64,000 nt of DNA from Hymenobacter polaris (lineage in GTDB: Bacteria > Bacteroidota > Bacteroidia > Cytophagales > Hymenobacteraceae), in the NCBI RefSeq assembly GCF_012927305.1, contig NZ_JABBGH010000002.1:62001-126000 (forward strand). The letters run 5' to 3'. How positions within the stretch are numbered: the stretch's first letter is position 1; every line of letters begins with the position of its first letter. The notes beneath the pieces were generated by a model, which searched no databases, had not been told where the DNA came from, and saw only the letters and a program-made list of their open reading frames with translations. A program made the translations under genes and the position numbers. Shown piece after piece: positions 20,194-27,909 of this stretch.

Positions 20194-20223
20194 AAAAAAC
20201 TCCGACTTGCGCCGGAGTTTTTT
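20194..20223 (-). terminator. Intrinsic terminator
   Basis: AAAAAACTCCG (20194-20204) pairs with CGGAGTTTTTT (20213-20223) around an 8-base loop, with an additional A/T run outside. It serves the minus-strand gene ending at 20256. Confidence 0.85.
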
Positions 20224-20255
20224 GGATAAGCGCGCGGGCGCCAACTAATAATTGC

Positions 20256-20654
20256 TTACATATTACCGGCTTTGCGGGCCGCTTTATCGGCCTCTTTCTG
20301 AGCTTTTTCCTGCTTTTTGGTGGCGCGCTCCTGCTCGCGGGCTACGTCGGCGTTTTGGCGGGCCATTTTCAACTGCTCCTTTTGCTGCTTGGCTTGCTGC
20401 CGCTGCTCGCGCATCTGGGCCTTCAGGTCGCGCGTCTGGCTTTGCTGTGCCTTGAGGGCGCGGCGCTGCTCCTTCACGGTTTGGTCGGCCGCATTGGCTT
20501 GGTCGCGCTGCTGCTGGTGCGTTTGCTGCAAGTCCTGCGTGGTTTGAGTGGGAGCCGGCGTAGTTTGGTCGGGGGTAGAAGTCGTTTGGGCATGGGCCGA
20601 GGTAGCGGCCAGGCTGGCTACGGCGAAAACGGCCAGCAACAATACTTTTTTCAT
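20256..20654 (-). CDS. Exported Gln/Lys-rich coiled-coil protein
   Basis: A protein of 132 residues. A clear signal peptide (MKKVLLLAVFAVASLAATSAHAQ) precedes a Thr/Pro/Gln-rich segment and then a long charged helix rich in Gln, Lys, Arg and Glu (for example QQQRDQANAADQTVKEQRR and KKQEKAQKEADKAARK). This composition suggests a periplasmic coiled coil; no domain is recognised. It is transcribed alone and ends at a strong terminator. ATG 20654 was chosen because the signal peptide begins there. Confidence 0.7.
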   Translation of the reverse strand: MKKVLLLAVFAVASLAATSAHAQTTSTPDQTTPAPTQTTQDLQQTHQQQRDQANAADQTVKEQRRALKAQQSQTRDLKAQMREQRQQAKQQKEQLKMARQNADVAREQERATKKQEKAQKEADKAARKAGNM

Positions 20655-20829
20655 AAAAGAAGAGAGGCAACTCATTATGTAGCTGCACAATCCTTAAACG
20701 AGCAAGCGGTGTGCCACTGTTGCAGCTACAGTTCCTTTTTAGCTTAGAATTATCCTGCATTCGGCAAGTTTATAGGCCGTTACGCCGTGGGTCTGCTTTA
20801 AACCCTAGGGCTTAGCGACGCAGCAGCCC

Positions 20830-22092
20830 CTAGGTAGGCTCGCTGTAGTCCAGGTCTTTGCCAAAGCTCTCGGGTAGCGTGAGCACTGCCCATATGGCAA
20901 CCAAGATAGTGAGCCCCCCTAGGTAAGCTGCCCCCGGAATGCGCCCGAAGTGCGCCTCGGCCCAGCGGAAGGCGGGCACCAGCCCCACCACCGCGCCCCG
21001 CGCAAAGTTGGGCGCCGTGGTGGCTACCGTAGCTCGCAGGTTGGTGCCAAACTGCTCGGCCGCCACCGTCACGAATAAGGCCCAGAAGCCCACCGAAATG
21101 CCCATCACGAAGCACATGGCGTAAAAAGCCGTGTCGGTGGCCCCGCGCATGGCAAACAGATAAACCCAAACCATGACAGCATTGAAAGCCAAGAAGATGA
21201 GTAGCGCCCGGTTGCGGCTCTTGAGCACCTGCGAGAGCCCGCCGCTCAGAAAATCGCCGAACACTAGCCCGAAGTAGCACCAGAATACAGCCAGCCCCGC
21301 CGACACGGCCGGCTGCCCCGCTACGTCGGGCCGCACCTCCAGGGCATCGGCAAACTCGGGCGAGAAAGTAATGAGGATGCCCACCGCAAACCACAGCGGC
21401 ACCCCAATGAGCAGGCAGCGCAGGTAGCGCCCCAGCAGCTTGCCGTTGGTGAAGAGGCCCAGGAAGTTGCCGCGCGCCGTGCCGCTTTCCTTGGTGCGCT
21501 GGAACATACCCGACTCGAATACGCTCACGCGCAGTACCAGCAGGGCCAGCCCTAGGGCCCCGCCCACCAGGTAGGCATTGCGCCAGCCCAGGCGCTGGCC
21601 CACCCAGTAGCCCAGCATGGCCCCGCTCACGCCCACAGTGGCTACTATCATGGTGCCCAGGCCGCGGCGCTCCTTGGGTAGGCTCTCGCTCACCAGCGTG
21701 ATGCCCGCGCCTAGCTCGCCCGCCAGCCCGATGCCCGCGATGAGCCGCAGCCAGGCGTATTGCTCCAGGCTGTGCACGTAGGCGTTGGCGAGGTTGGCCA
21801 GCGAGTACATGAGGATGGAGCCAAACAGCACCGAGAGGCGCCCTTTCTTGTCGCCCAGCACGCCCCACAGGATGCCGCCCAGCAGCATCCCGCCCATCTG
21901 CATGCTCAGCAGGTACTCGCCCTGAGTCTTCACGGCTACCTTGTCCACGATGCCCAGGTCGGCCAGGCTTTTTACCCGCACGATGCTGAACAGGATAAGG
22001 TCGTAGATATCGACGAAGTAGCCGAGGGAGGCAACAATGACGACGGCCGAGAGCAGCTTGGTTTGAGTGGGCGGGGGAGTGGTGGCTTGCAT
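20830..22092 (-). CDS. MFS transporter, metabolite:H+ symporter type
   Basis: A 12-helix permease of 420 residues. The cytoplasmic loop motif GDKKGRLSVLFGS between helices 2 and 3, and ERRGLGT after LAGELGAGITLVSESLPK, are typical of the sugar/metabolite-proton symporter branch of the major facilitator superfamily. The substrate cannot be inferred. The start is ATG 22092 (MQATTPPPTQTKLLS). The TAG stop (20830-20832) lies inside a CCTAGG site. It lies 34 bp downstream of the CDF exporter on the same strand, so the two are probably co-transcribed. Confidence 0.85.
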   Translation of the reverse strand: MQATTPPPTQTKLLSAVVIVASLGYFVDIYDLILFSIVRVKSLADLGIVDKVAVKTQGEYLLSMQMGGMLLGGILWGVLGDKKGRLSVLFGSILMYSLANLANAYVHSLEQYAWLRLIAGIGLAGELGAGITLVSESLPKERRGLGTMIVATVGVSGAMLGYWVGQRLGWRNAYLVGGALGLALLVLRVSVFESGMFQRTKESGTARGNFLGLFTNGKLLGRYLRCLLIGVPLWFAVGILITFSPEFADALEVRPDVAGQPAVSAGLAVFWCYFGLVFGDFLSGGLSQVLKSRNRALLIFLAFNAVMVWVYLFAMRGATDTAFYAMCFVMGISVGFWALFVTVAAEQFGTNLRATVATTAPNFARGAVVGLVPAFRWAEAHFGRIPGAAYLGGLTILVAIWAVLTLPESFGKDLDYSEPT

Positions 22093-22125
22093 GGCCGAAA
22101 TGTAGGGCCAGCCACCGCAAACCAC

Positions 22126-23088
22126 CTACACCGCCAGCGCGGGTGCGGGCACTTTACAGCCGCTCTGGCAGCCGTGGGCCAGCTCCGAGTCCTCGACTTG
22201 CACGGTGCTGTGGTGGATGTGGAACTCCTTAAGCAGGCCCTGCGAGAGGTTGGCCAGCCAAGTGGCATCGGCCCCGCCGGGGCGCACTAGGTGGGCCATC
22301 AGGGCGGTGTCGTGGCCGTCGCTGCTCAGGCTCCAGATGTGCAGGTCATGCAGGCTTTGCACGCCCGGCTGGCGCAGCAGGTAGTCGTGCACCTTCTCAA
22401 ATTCGATGCTGTCGGGCACGGCTTGCAGGCCCAGGCGCACCGTGTCGCGCAGCAGGCCCCACGAGCCGTAGGCGATGACAACTAGTAGCAGCAAGCTCAC
22501 CACCGGGTCGAGCCACTGCCAGCCGGTGAAGTAGGTAATAGCGCCGGCCACCACCACGCCCAGGCTCACCAACGCGTCCACAGCCATGTGGAGGTAGGCG
22601 CCGCGCACGTTCACGTCGCCCTTCTGCCCGGCCCTAAACAGCCAGGCCGTGAAGCCGTTAATCAGAATTCCCACGCCGGCCAGCGCCATCACCCAGCCGC
22701 CCTTCACGGGCTCGGGGTGGCGCAGGTGCTCGATGGTTTCCCACAAGATGAACCCTAGGGCCCCGTAGAGCAGGGCTGCGTTCAGCAGGGCCGCCTGAAT
22801 GGTAGCCCCGCGGTAGCCGAAGGTGTAGCGCGTCGTGGCGGGCCGGCCAGCCAGCCAGGCCGCGCCCCAGGCCAGAGCCAAACTCAGCACGTCGCTCAGG
22901 TTGTGGCCGGCATCGGAGAGCAGCGCCGCCGAGTTGGCCCACAGCCCACCAATCACCTCGGCCACTACAAACGCCAGGTTCAGGCCGATACCCCAGGCAA
23001 AAGCCGCGCTGAACTGGCCCCCAGCCGGCGGGGCGGCGTGCTGGTGCCCGGCGTGCGAATGGTCGTGGGAGTCGTGCGAGTGAGCCAT
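22126..23088 (-). CDS. Cation diffusion facilitator (CzcD/ZitB type) metal exporter
   Basis: A CDF protein of 320 residues. The N-terminus is His-rich (MAHSHDSHDHSHAGHQHAAP), a common zinc-binding lead. Six membrane helices follow, with the two intramembrane metal sites visible as SDAGHNLSDVLSL (helix 2) and HMAVDALVSLG (helix 5). A C-terminal cytoplasmic domain holds HDLHIWSLSSDGHDTALMAH. It exports Zn2+ or a similar divalent ion from the cytosol in exchange for protons. The upstream TonB receptor and the His-rich small protein suggest a metal-handling unit. Confidence 0.92.
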   Translation of the reverse strand: MAHSHDSHDHSHAGHQHAAPPAGGQFSAAFAWGIGLNLAFVVAEVIGGLWANSAALLSDAGHNLSDVLSLALAWGAAWLAGRPATTRYTFGYRGATIQAALLNAALLYGALGFILWETIEHLRHPEPVKGGWVMALAGVGILINGFTAWLFRAGQKGDVNVRGAYLHMAVDALVSLGVVVAGAITYFTGWQWLDPVVSLLLLVVIAYGSWGLLRDTVRLGLQAVPDSIEFEKVHDYLLRQPGVQSLHDLHIWSLSSDGHDTALMAHLVRPGGADATWLANLSQGLLKEFHIHHSTVQVEDSELAHGCQSGCKVPAPALAV

Positions 23089-23173
23089 AGCTGCAAAGTA
23101 GGTAGTTAGCAGCTAAACGCAGGGCAGGGCCTAGGGATTCAGCGGGCGCCGCTCTGCTGGCAAGCAGGTGTAA

Positions 23174-23288
23174 AAAAAGAACGTCATGCTGAGCTTGCCG
23201 AAGCATCTCTACCGCGCAAGTAATTCTAGACGTTGAGATTACTTACGCGGTAGAGATGCTTCGGCAAGCTCAGCATGACGTTCTTTTT
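23174..23288. repeat. Family A hairpin element, copy at 23.2 kb
   Basis: Two 43-base arms (23174-23216 and 23246-23288) are complementary. From the outside they read A/T run, AACGTCATGCTGAGC, TTGCCGAAGCATCTCTACC, GCG. AAGTAAT/ATTACTT extends the pairing inside. It lies between the TonB receptor and CDF genes, both on the minus strand. The T runs would allow termination or attenuation. Confidence 0.9.
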
Positions 23289-23306
23289 AGTACTAGCTTG
23301 TTCTGC

Positions 23307-25775
23307 CTACTTCAGCGTCAGCGGCACCACCAGCTTGATGCTGAGCGTGCGGCCCATGTTGTAGATGCCGCGGCGGCCGGTGGCGTAATTCACCTCGGCG
23401 TACTTGAGGCGGCTCAGGTGGCTCTGGTAGGCCACGTCGAACAGGTTATTGCAGGTCAGGTAGACACTGAACAACGTCTTGCCTTGCTTGTCGGCCACGT
23501 CGGTGCCGGCGCCGGCATTAAATAAAGTGTAGGCAGGCGTGGCTGTTTCGGTGTCGAAGGCGCCGAAGAAGCGGTTTTGGGCGAAGTTCTGCTCTAGCTG
23601 CAGGCGCGCGTACACGTTGGTCAGGCGCTGGCCCTGGCGGCGGAAGTTGCCGCGCAGCTCGCTCTGGAAGCGGTCGGGCGGAATGAAGGGCAGGTACTGC
23701 TGGTCGGCGGGCACGTCGAGCTGGCGGGCGCGCACCATTGAAAACGAGTTCTCGAAGTGCAGCCAGTCCAAGGGGTGCGGATGGAAATCGAGGGTGGCCT
23801 CGCCGCCCAGCAGCCGGGCCCGGCCCTGCACGTACTCAAACAGGCCGATGTCGGGCCCGGTGCTCACCAGCGAGTCGGTGCCGCGCTGGTTCAGCACCCG
23901 GCGCGAAAAGATGTAGCCATCGATGCTGTTCTCGAAGGCATCCACCGAAAAGCGCACGTGCTCGCTGGCGTAGCTCACGCCCGCGTCGAGCTGCAAGCTG
24001 GTTTCGGCCCGCAGGTTGGGGTTGCCCACCTCGTAGCGGATGGTACCCTCATGCACCCCGTTCGAGCCCAGCTCGGCAATATTGGGCGCCCGGAAGCCGC
24101 GTGCGATGTCGGCCTTGAATGTCAGCCGGTCGCTGGCGTTGTAGGCCGCCCCCAGGCTGCCGCTGTAGTTGTTAAACGTGCTGCGGAAGCCGCCAAACTT
24201 GGTTTCGGCGCCCGGCGTGCCCGGCGGCACCGGCTGCTCGCTGGCCCCCAGGTACAGGCTTTGGGCGTCGATGCGGCGCACGTCGTAGCGCAGGCCGCCG
24301 CTCAGGTCCACCGGCCCTAGGGTCTTTTTCACCACCCCAAACACGCCGCCCTCGCTCAGGTTGTAGGCCGGAATCAGGAATTCCAGGCCCAAGTTGCGGT
24401 TTTGCTGGCGCATGCCGCTAGCGCCCACTACCAGGTTCCAGCCGGCCATTTCGGGCAGGTAGTAGCGCAGCGCCGCATCGGCCGTGCGCAGCTGGAAGTA
24501 CAGGTTAGGCGTGTCGGGCGCCACGGCGTCGCCAAACTCGCGGCGCAGGTTCTGCTGGTAGTTGGCCTGCACCGCCAGCCGCCCACCCTGGTCGCCGATA
24601 ATCAGGTTGTTATCAATACCGATGCGCAGATGGTTGATGCGCTGGCGCGGCACGAACAGCGTGTAGCTGCGCAGCTCGTCGTCGCTCACCACCTGGCTGC
24701 CCACCTGCCCGCCCCCTAGGGCCACGTCGCGCACGAAGCGCCCGCTGGTGCTGTCGCGCACGCCCTCGCTCAGGCCCAGGTTCTGGTTGAAGCTGCTGAA
24801 CGTCAGGTGCGAGTAGCCCCAGCTCTTGTTCACGCCCACGTAGCCGCTGGCGTCCCACTCATTAAAGCCCGAGTTGAAGACGCGGCCGTCGTAGCGGTTC
24901 TGGTAGGCGGCGGCCACCTTGCGCGTGCCGCGCACCCGCCAGTTCAGCCCGTTTAGGTTGCCCGCGTTTTCGAGCGAGTAGCCCTGCAGGTTGTTGTTGG
25001 TTTGGTAGTTGGCCACGCCCTGCGCCGTGATGCGGCCCTCGGGCAGTGGGTCGGGCGCCAGGAAGTTGATGACGCCGGCCATGGCGTCGGAGCCGTAGAG
25101 CAGCGAGCCGGGGCCCTTGATAATCTCCACGTGGTCAACCCCGTACTGGTCCAGCTCGATGCCGTGCTCGTCGCCCCACTGCTGGCCTTCCTGGCGGGCG
25201 CCGTTGTTGAGCGTCACCACCCGGTTGTAGCTCAGCCCGCGCACCACCGGCTTGCTGATGGCTGCCCCGGTCGTAATCTGGCTCACGCCGGGCGTGTGGG
25301 CGATGGCGTCCACGGCGTTGGTGGCCGAGGTTTGGTTGAGGCGCGTGCGGTCCACGATGGTGGTGGGCACCGGCGAGCGGCGCACGGCCGTGGCCTGGCT
25401 CACGCCCGTGACCACCACCTGGCCAATCTCGGTAGCGGCCGGCGTCAGGGCCAGGTTCAGGGGCTGGCCGCTGCCGGTATCCACGGTTTGGGTCACGGTG
25501 TTGTAGCCCAGCGAAGTTATCTGCACCGTAAAGCGCCCCCTAGGCAGACTGCCGAAGCTGAAGCTGCCGCTGGCGTCGGTGGCCGTGCCCTGCTTGAGGT
25601 CGGGGAAGACGACGTTGGCGCCGGGCAGCCCCTCGCCGGTTTTGGCATCGGTGAGGCGGCCGGTGAAGGGCGGCGCGGCCGCCCGCGTGCGGGCCGGCGC
25701 CGCGGGCGTAGGCTGCGCCCGTGCCGATAGGGCCAGCGCGCTCAGCACCAGCCCCGTAGAATAGATAAAACGCAT
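23307..25775 (-). CDS. TonB-dependent receptor with carboxypeptidase-regulatory domain
   Basis: An outer-membrane receptor of 822 residues. A signal peptide (LVLSALALSARAQ) precedes an Ig-like carboxypeptidase-regulatory domain (FTGRLTDAKTGEGLPGANV), then a plug (VVVTGVSQ..., NAVDAIAHTPGV, KPVVRGLSYNRVVTLNNG) and a beta-barrel ending in Phe/Leu-type residues (LSIKLVVPLTLK). The QEGQQWGDEHGIELDQYG stretch in the plug resembles zinc-piracy receptors of the ZnuD type. With a CDF exporter downstream and a His-rich protein upstream, metal or metallophore uptake is the best inference. Confidence 0.88.
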   Translation of the reverse strand: MRFIYSTGLVLSALALSARAQPTPAAPARTRAAAPPFTGRLTDAKTGEGLPGANVVFPDLKQGTATDASGSFSFGSLPRGRFTVQITSLGYNTVTQTVDTGSGQPLNLALTPAATEIGQVVVTGVSQATAVRRSPVPTTIVDRTRLNQTSATNAVDAIAHTPGVSQITTGAAISKPVVRGLSYNRVVTLNNGARQEGQQWGDEHGIELDQYGVDHVEIIKGPGSLLYGSDAMAGVINFLAPDPLPEGRITAQGVANYQTNNNLQGYSLENAGNLNGLNWRVRGTRKVAAAYQNRYDGRVFNSGFNEWDASGYVGVNKSWGYSHLTFSSFNQNLGLSEGVRDSTSGRFVRDVALGGGQVGSQVVSDDELRSYTLFVPRQRINHLRIGIDNNLIIGDQGGRLAVQANYQQNLRREFGDAVAPDTPNLYFQLRTADAALRYYLPEMAGWNLVVGASGMRQQNRNLGLEFLIPAYNLSEGGVFGVVKKTLGPVDLSGGLRYDVRRIDAQSLYLGASEQPVPPGTPGAETKFGGFRSTFNNYSGSLGAAYNASDRLTFKADIARGFRAPNIAELGSNGVHEGTIRYEVGNPNLRAETSLQLDAGVSYASEHVRFSVDAFENSIDGYIFSRRVLNQRGTDSLVSTGPDIGLFEYVQGRARLLGGEATLDFHPHPLDWLHFENSFSMVRARQLDVPADQQYLPFIPPDRFQSELRGNFRRQGQRLTNVYARLQLEQNFAQNRFFGAFDTETATPAYTLFNAGAGTDVADKQGKTLFSVYLTCNNLFDVAYQSHLSRLKYAEVNYATGRRGIYNMGRTLSIKLVVPLTLK

Positions 25776-25987
25776 TATAGCAGCTAGAAAATAACGTGAT
25801 GGAAAAGCCAGCCCTAGGCCCGCGGCGGTGCGCCAGGCCCCCGGATGCCTGGTGGCGCGGCCATGCCGGGCCGGCTGCGGTAACCAGTAGCCTGGCTGTT
25901 GCTAAAAGCGCCTTAGAGGGCAGCTAACTAAGGGGGGAGGTGGGCGCGGGGCGCTACCCAGGCCTAGGGCCTAGCCAATGGCGCAGC

Positions 25988-26368
25988 CTAGCCGAGTGCG
26001 GGCGGGCCGCGCAGCTGGGCGCGCCGGGCATCCAAGGGCGGGTAGCCCGGCCAGCCAGCCACCGCCCAGGCCAGGTAAAGCTGGCGCACGCGCGGCTGGG
26101 GCAGCACTGCCATACTACCCAAGGCAAACGGCACGTTATAAAACTGCTCGGCGTGGCAGTGCTGGTGCTGGGTAGTGAAAAGCAGGCGAGGCGGCCCGGC
26201 CGCGGGCCGGCGGGCGTAGGCCGGCTCGTGGGTGGTGTGCGCGTGCGCATGCCAGGAAATTACCCACGTCTCGGGCAGCAGCGTCCGCCCCAGGCAGAGC
26301 AGCAGCAGGGCGGCGAAGTAAGGGCGAAGCGCGGCGCGGAACACGGAAGGCAGCAAAAAAATGTGCAC
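25988..26368 (-). CDS. Small His-rich protein upstream of the TonB receptor
   Basis: A protein of 126 residues starting at a GTG (26368). A hydrophobic N-terminus (YFAALLLLCLG) could be a signal or anchor. His residues cluster in SWHAHAHTTHEP and TTQHQHCHAEQFYN, which suggests metal binding. No domain family is recognised. Position directly upstream of a ZnuD-like receptor and a CDF exporter on the same strand supports a metal-related role, but this is inference from context. Confidence 0.55.
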   Translation of the reverse strand: MHIFLLPSVFRAALRPYFAALLLLCLGRTLLPETWVISWHAHAHTTHEPAYARRPAAGPPRLLFTTQHQHCHAEQFYNVPFALGSMAVLPQPRVRQLYLAWAVAGWPGYPPLDARRAQLRGPPALG

Positions 26369-26629
26369 TTACTGATGCAGCGGCATCAGGGCAAAGATAC
26401 CGGCTAGGGACGGCATTTATGAACCAATGTTGCAAATGATGGCCTTCTTCTGGCAGCGCGCTCCCATGCAAAAGGCAGCTAGTCAGTTAGCAAAGGCACT
26501 ATAGTCGAGTTTTTTTTCGAACAGCTAGCGCTTTTTGCTCGGAGTTTTCCGTAGGTTGGGCGGCAATAACCAGCGCCATACAAACGAAACAGACGCACAA
26601 AAAGAATAATACAACAGCAACTAATTTAA

Positions 26630-27112
26630 ATGATTTTCAAGCACCTATCACCGTTGTTTATTCAGGAAGATGCCGAATTGCAGCTGCTGCGCGTCCGCTG
26701 GGCGGGCAGCCGCAACGCGCCCGCTTTCCGCACTGCCGCCAGCGGCCTCGTTGACTTAATGCAGCAGCATGGCACCCGCCGCTTGCTGCTAGAGCTTAGC
26801 GAGCAGCCCGACCTACCCGTATACGACCAATTGTGGCTGAGCACTACGCTGCTGCCGCGCATTGCCCAGCTGCCCGTCACGCAGCTGGTTATTATTCTGG
26901 CCAGCCAGCGCGTCTACAACCGCCACGTGCTGGAGTCGCTGCTGATGCAGTACCAGGCGCGTATTAAGGCTGATGTTCAGTTTTTTACTCAGGATGAGGC
27001 GGCCCTTGACTGGCTGACTGATAACTCGCCCCGCGTGCCCGCGCTGCTGGCCGAGTGGGCGCGCGAGACGCACCCCAGCAGCAACCAAGCGACTAGCCGG
27101 CTGCTGTGCTAG
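26630..27112 (+). CDS. Uncharacterised protein, first of two tandem paralogues
   Basis: A protein of 160 residues with alternating beta-strand and helix pattern: LLRVRWAGSRNAPAF, RRLLLELSEQPDLPVYDQLWL, TQLVIILASQRVYNRHVLESLL, DVQFFTQDEAALDWL. The order resembles small STAS/SpoIIAA-like folds, but I cannot assign one. The gene at 27284 encodes a paralogue with the same blocks in the same order. It is cytosolic with no signal peptide. The start is ATG 26630. Confidence 0.65.
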   Translation: MIFKHLSPLFIQEDAELQLLRVRWAGSRNAPAFRTAASGLVDLMQQHGTRRLLLELSEQPDLPVYDQLWLSTTLLPRIAQLPVTQLVIILASQRVYNRHVLESLLMQYQARIKADVQFFTQDEAALDWLTDNSPRVPALLAEWARETHPSSNQATSRLLC

Positions 27113-27283
27113 CCCCACCTGCGTAGGCCGGGCCAGCCACCCATCATAAATAAAAAACGGCGCGTACTGCTAGCGCTACGCAGCAAGCGCGCACGCAGTA
27201 TGAGGCGCACAGGTGACATTTGTAATTAGCAATCAGTTTATTACCTCATCCGTATTAAGGGTAACGGCTGTGGCTGGTCTTCT

Positions 27284-27808
27284 ATGCCATTTTACAACAC
27301 CGCTGAGCTTCGCATTCAGCACGACGAAGCGCTGGGGCTGCTGCGGGCCGAGTGGATGGGTGACCGCAGCCTGGCGCGGCTGCAACCTGCCTTGGTGACG
27401 CTGCAGCAACTAGCTGAGGTGAAGAAGATTACGCACGTGCAGCTCGAGCTAAATTCCCTGCCCGACTTGTCGGTATTCGACCAGATATGGCTAGCCACGC
27501 ACTGGATGCCAACGGTGCTGCCGCTTCCGCTGCAGCAGGTAGTGCTGGTGCTAGGGTCGGCGCGCGTCTACAACGTGCACGCCATCGAAACGCTGCTCGC
27601 GGCCCTGCGCGGCCTCATCCACTTCGATGTGCAATTCTTCGCGCAGTCCGAAGCGGGCCTGCACTGGCTGGTGCCCGACCCAGCCGCGCTTGCCCGCCTG
27701 CTGGCCGAATGGCAGCCCGCCCACAACCTGCCCGGTGCCGAGCGTGACAGCTTTGCGGAATACCCGCCCGCCTGCGGACCGCCTAGCCCCCTGGCGCTGC
27801 CAACCTGA
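27284..27808 (+). CDS. Uncharacterised protein, second of two tandem paralogues
   Basis: A protein of 174 residues sharing with its neighbour the blocks LLRAEWMGDRS, VQLELNSLPDLSVFDQIWLAT, QQVVLVLGSARVYNVHAIETLL and FDVQFFAQSEAGLHWL. The conserved PDL-V-DQ-WL and RVYN-H--E-LL motifs suggest a shared active or binding surface. It has a longer Pro-rich C-terminal tail than the first copy. The separation of 171 bp and the different 5' flanks suggest separate control. Confidence 0.65.
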   Translation: MPFYNTAELRIQHDEALGLLRAEWMGDRSLARLQPALVTLQQLAEVKKITHVQLELNSLPDLSVFDQIWLATHWMPTVLPLPLQQVVLVLGSARVYNVHAIETLLAALRGLIHFDVQFFAQSEAGLHWLVPDPAALARLLAEWQPAHNLPGAERDSFAEYPPACGPPSPLALPT

Positions 27809-27909
27809 CAGCCCGCCCCGGCTTGGAATAGCCTTTGAGTGCTTCGCTTGAGCGAGGTGCCCTAGGGCCCGGCTTAACCTTTTTTGTGACCATCCATCAC
27901 CTACCTACT

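Noticed and set aside
20798-22120. Long alternative-frame reading (about 440 codons) over the MFS gene
   Set aside because: Its product is a mix of Arg, Gly, Ala and His typical of a shadow of a GC-rich gene. The MFS frame has clear transporter motifs.
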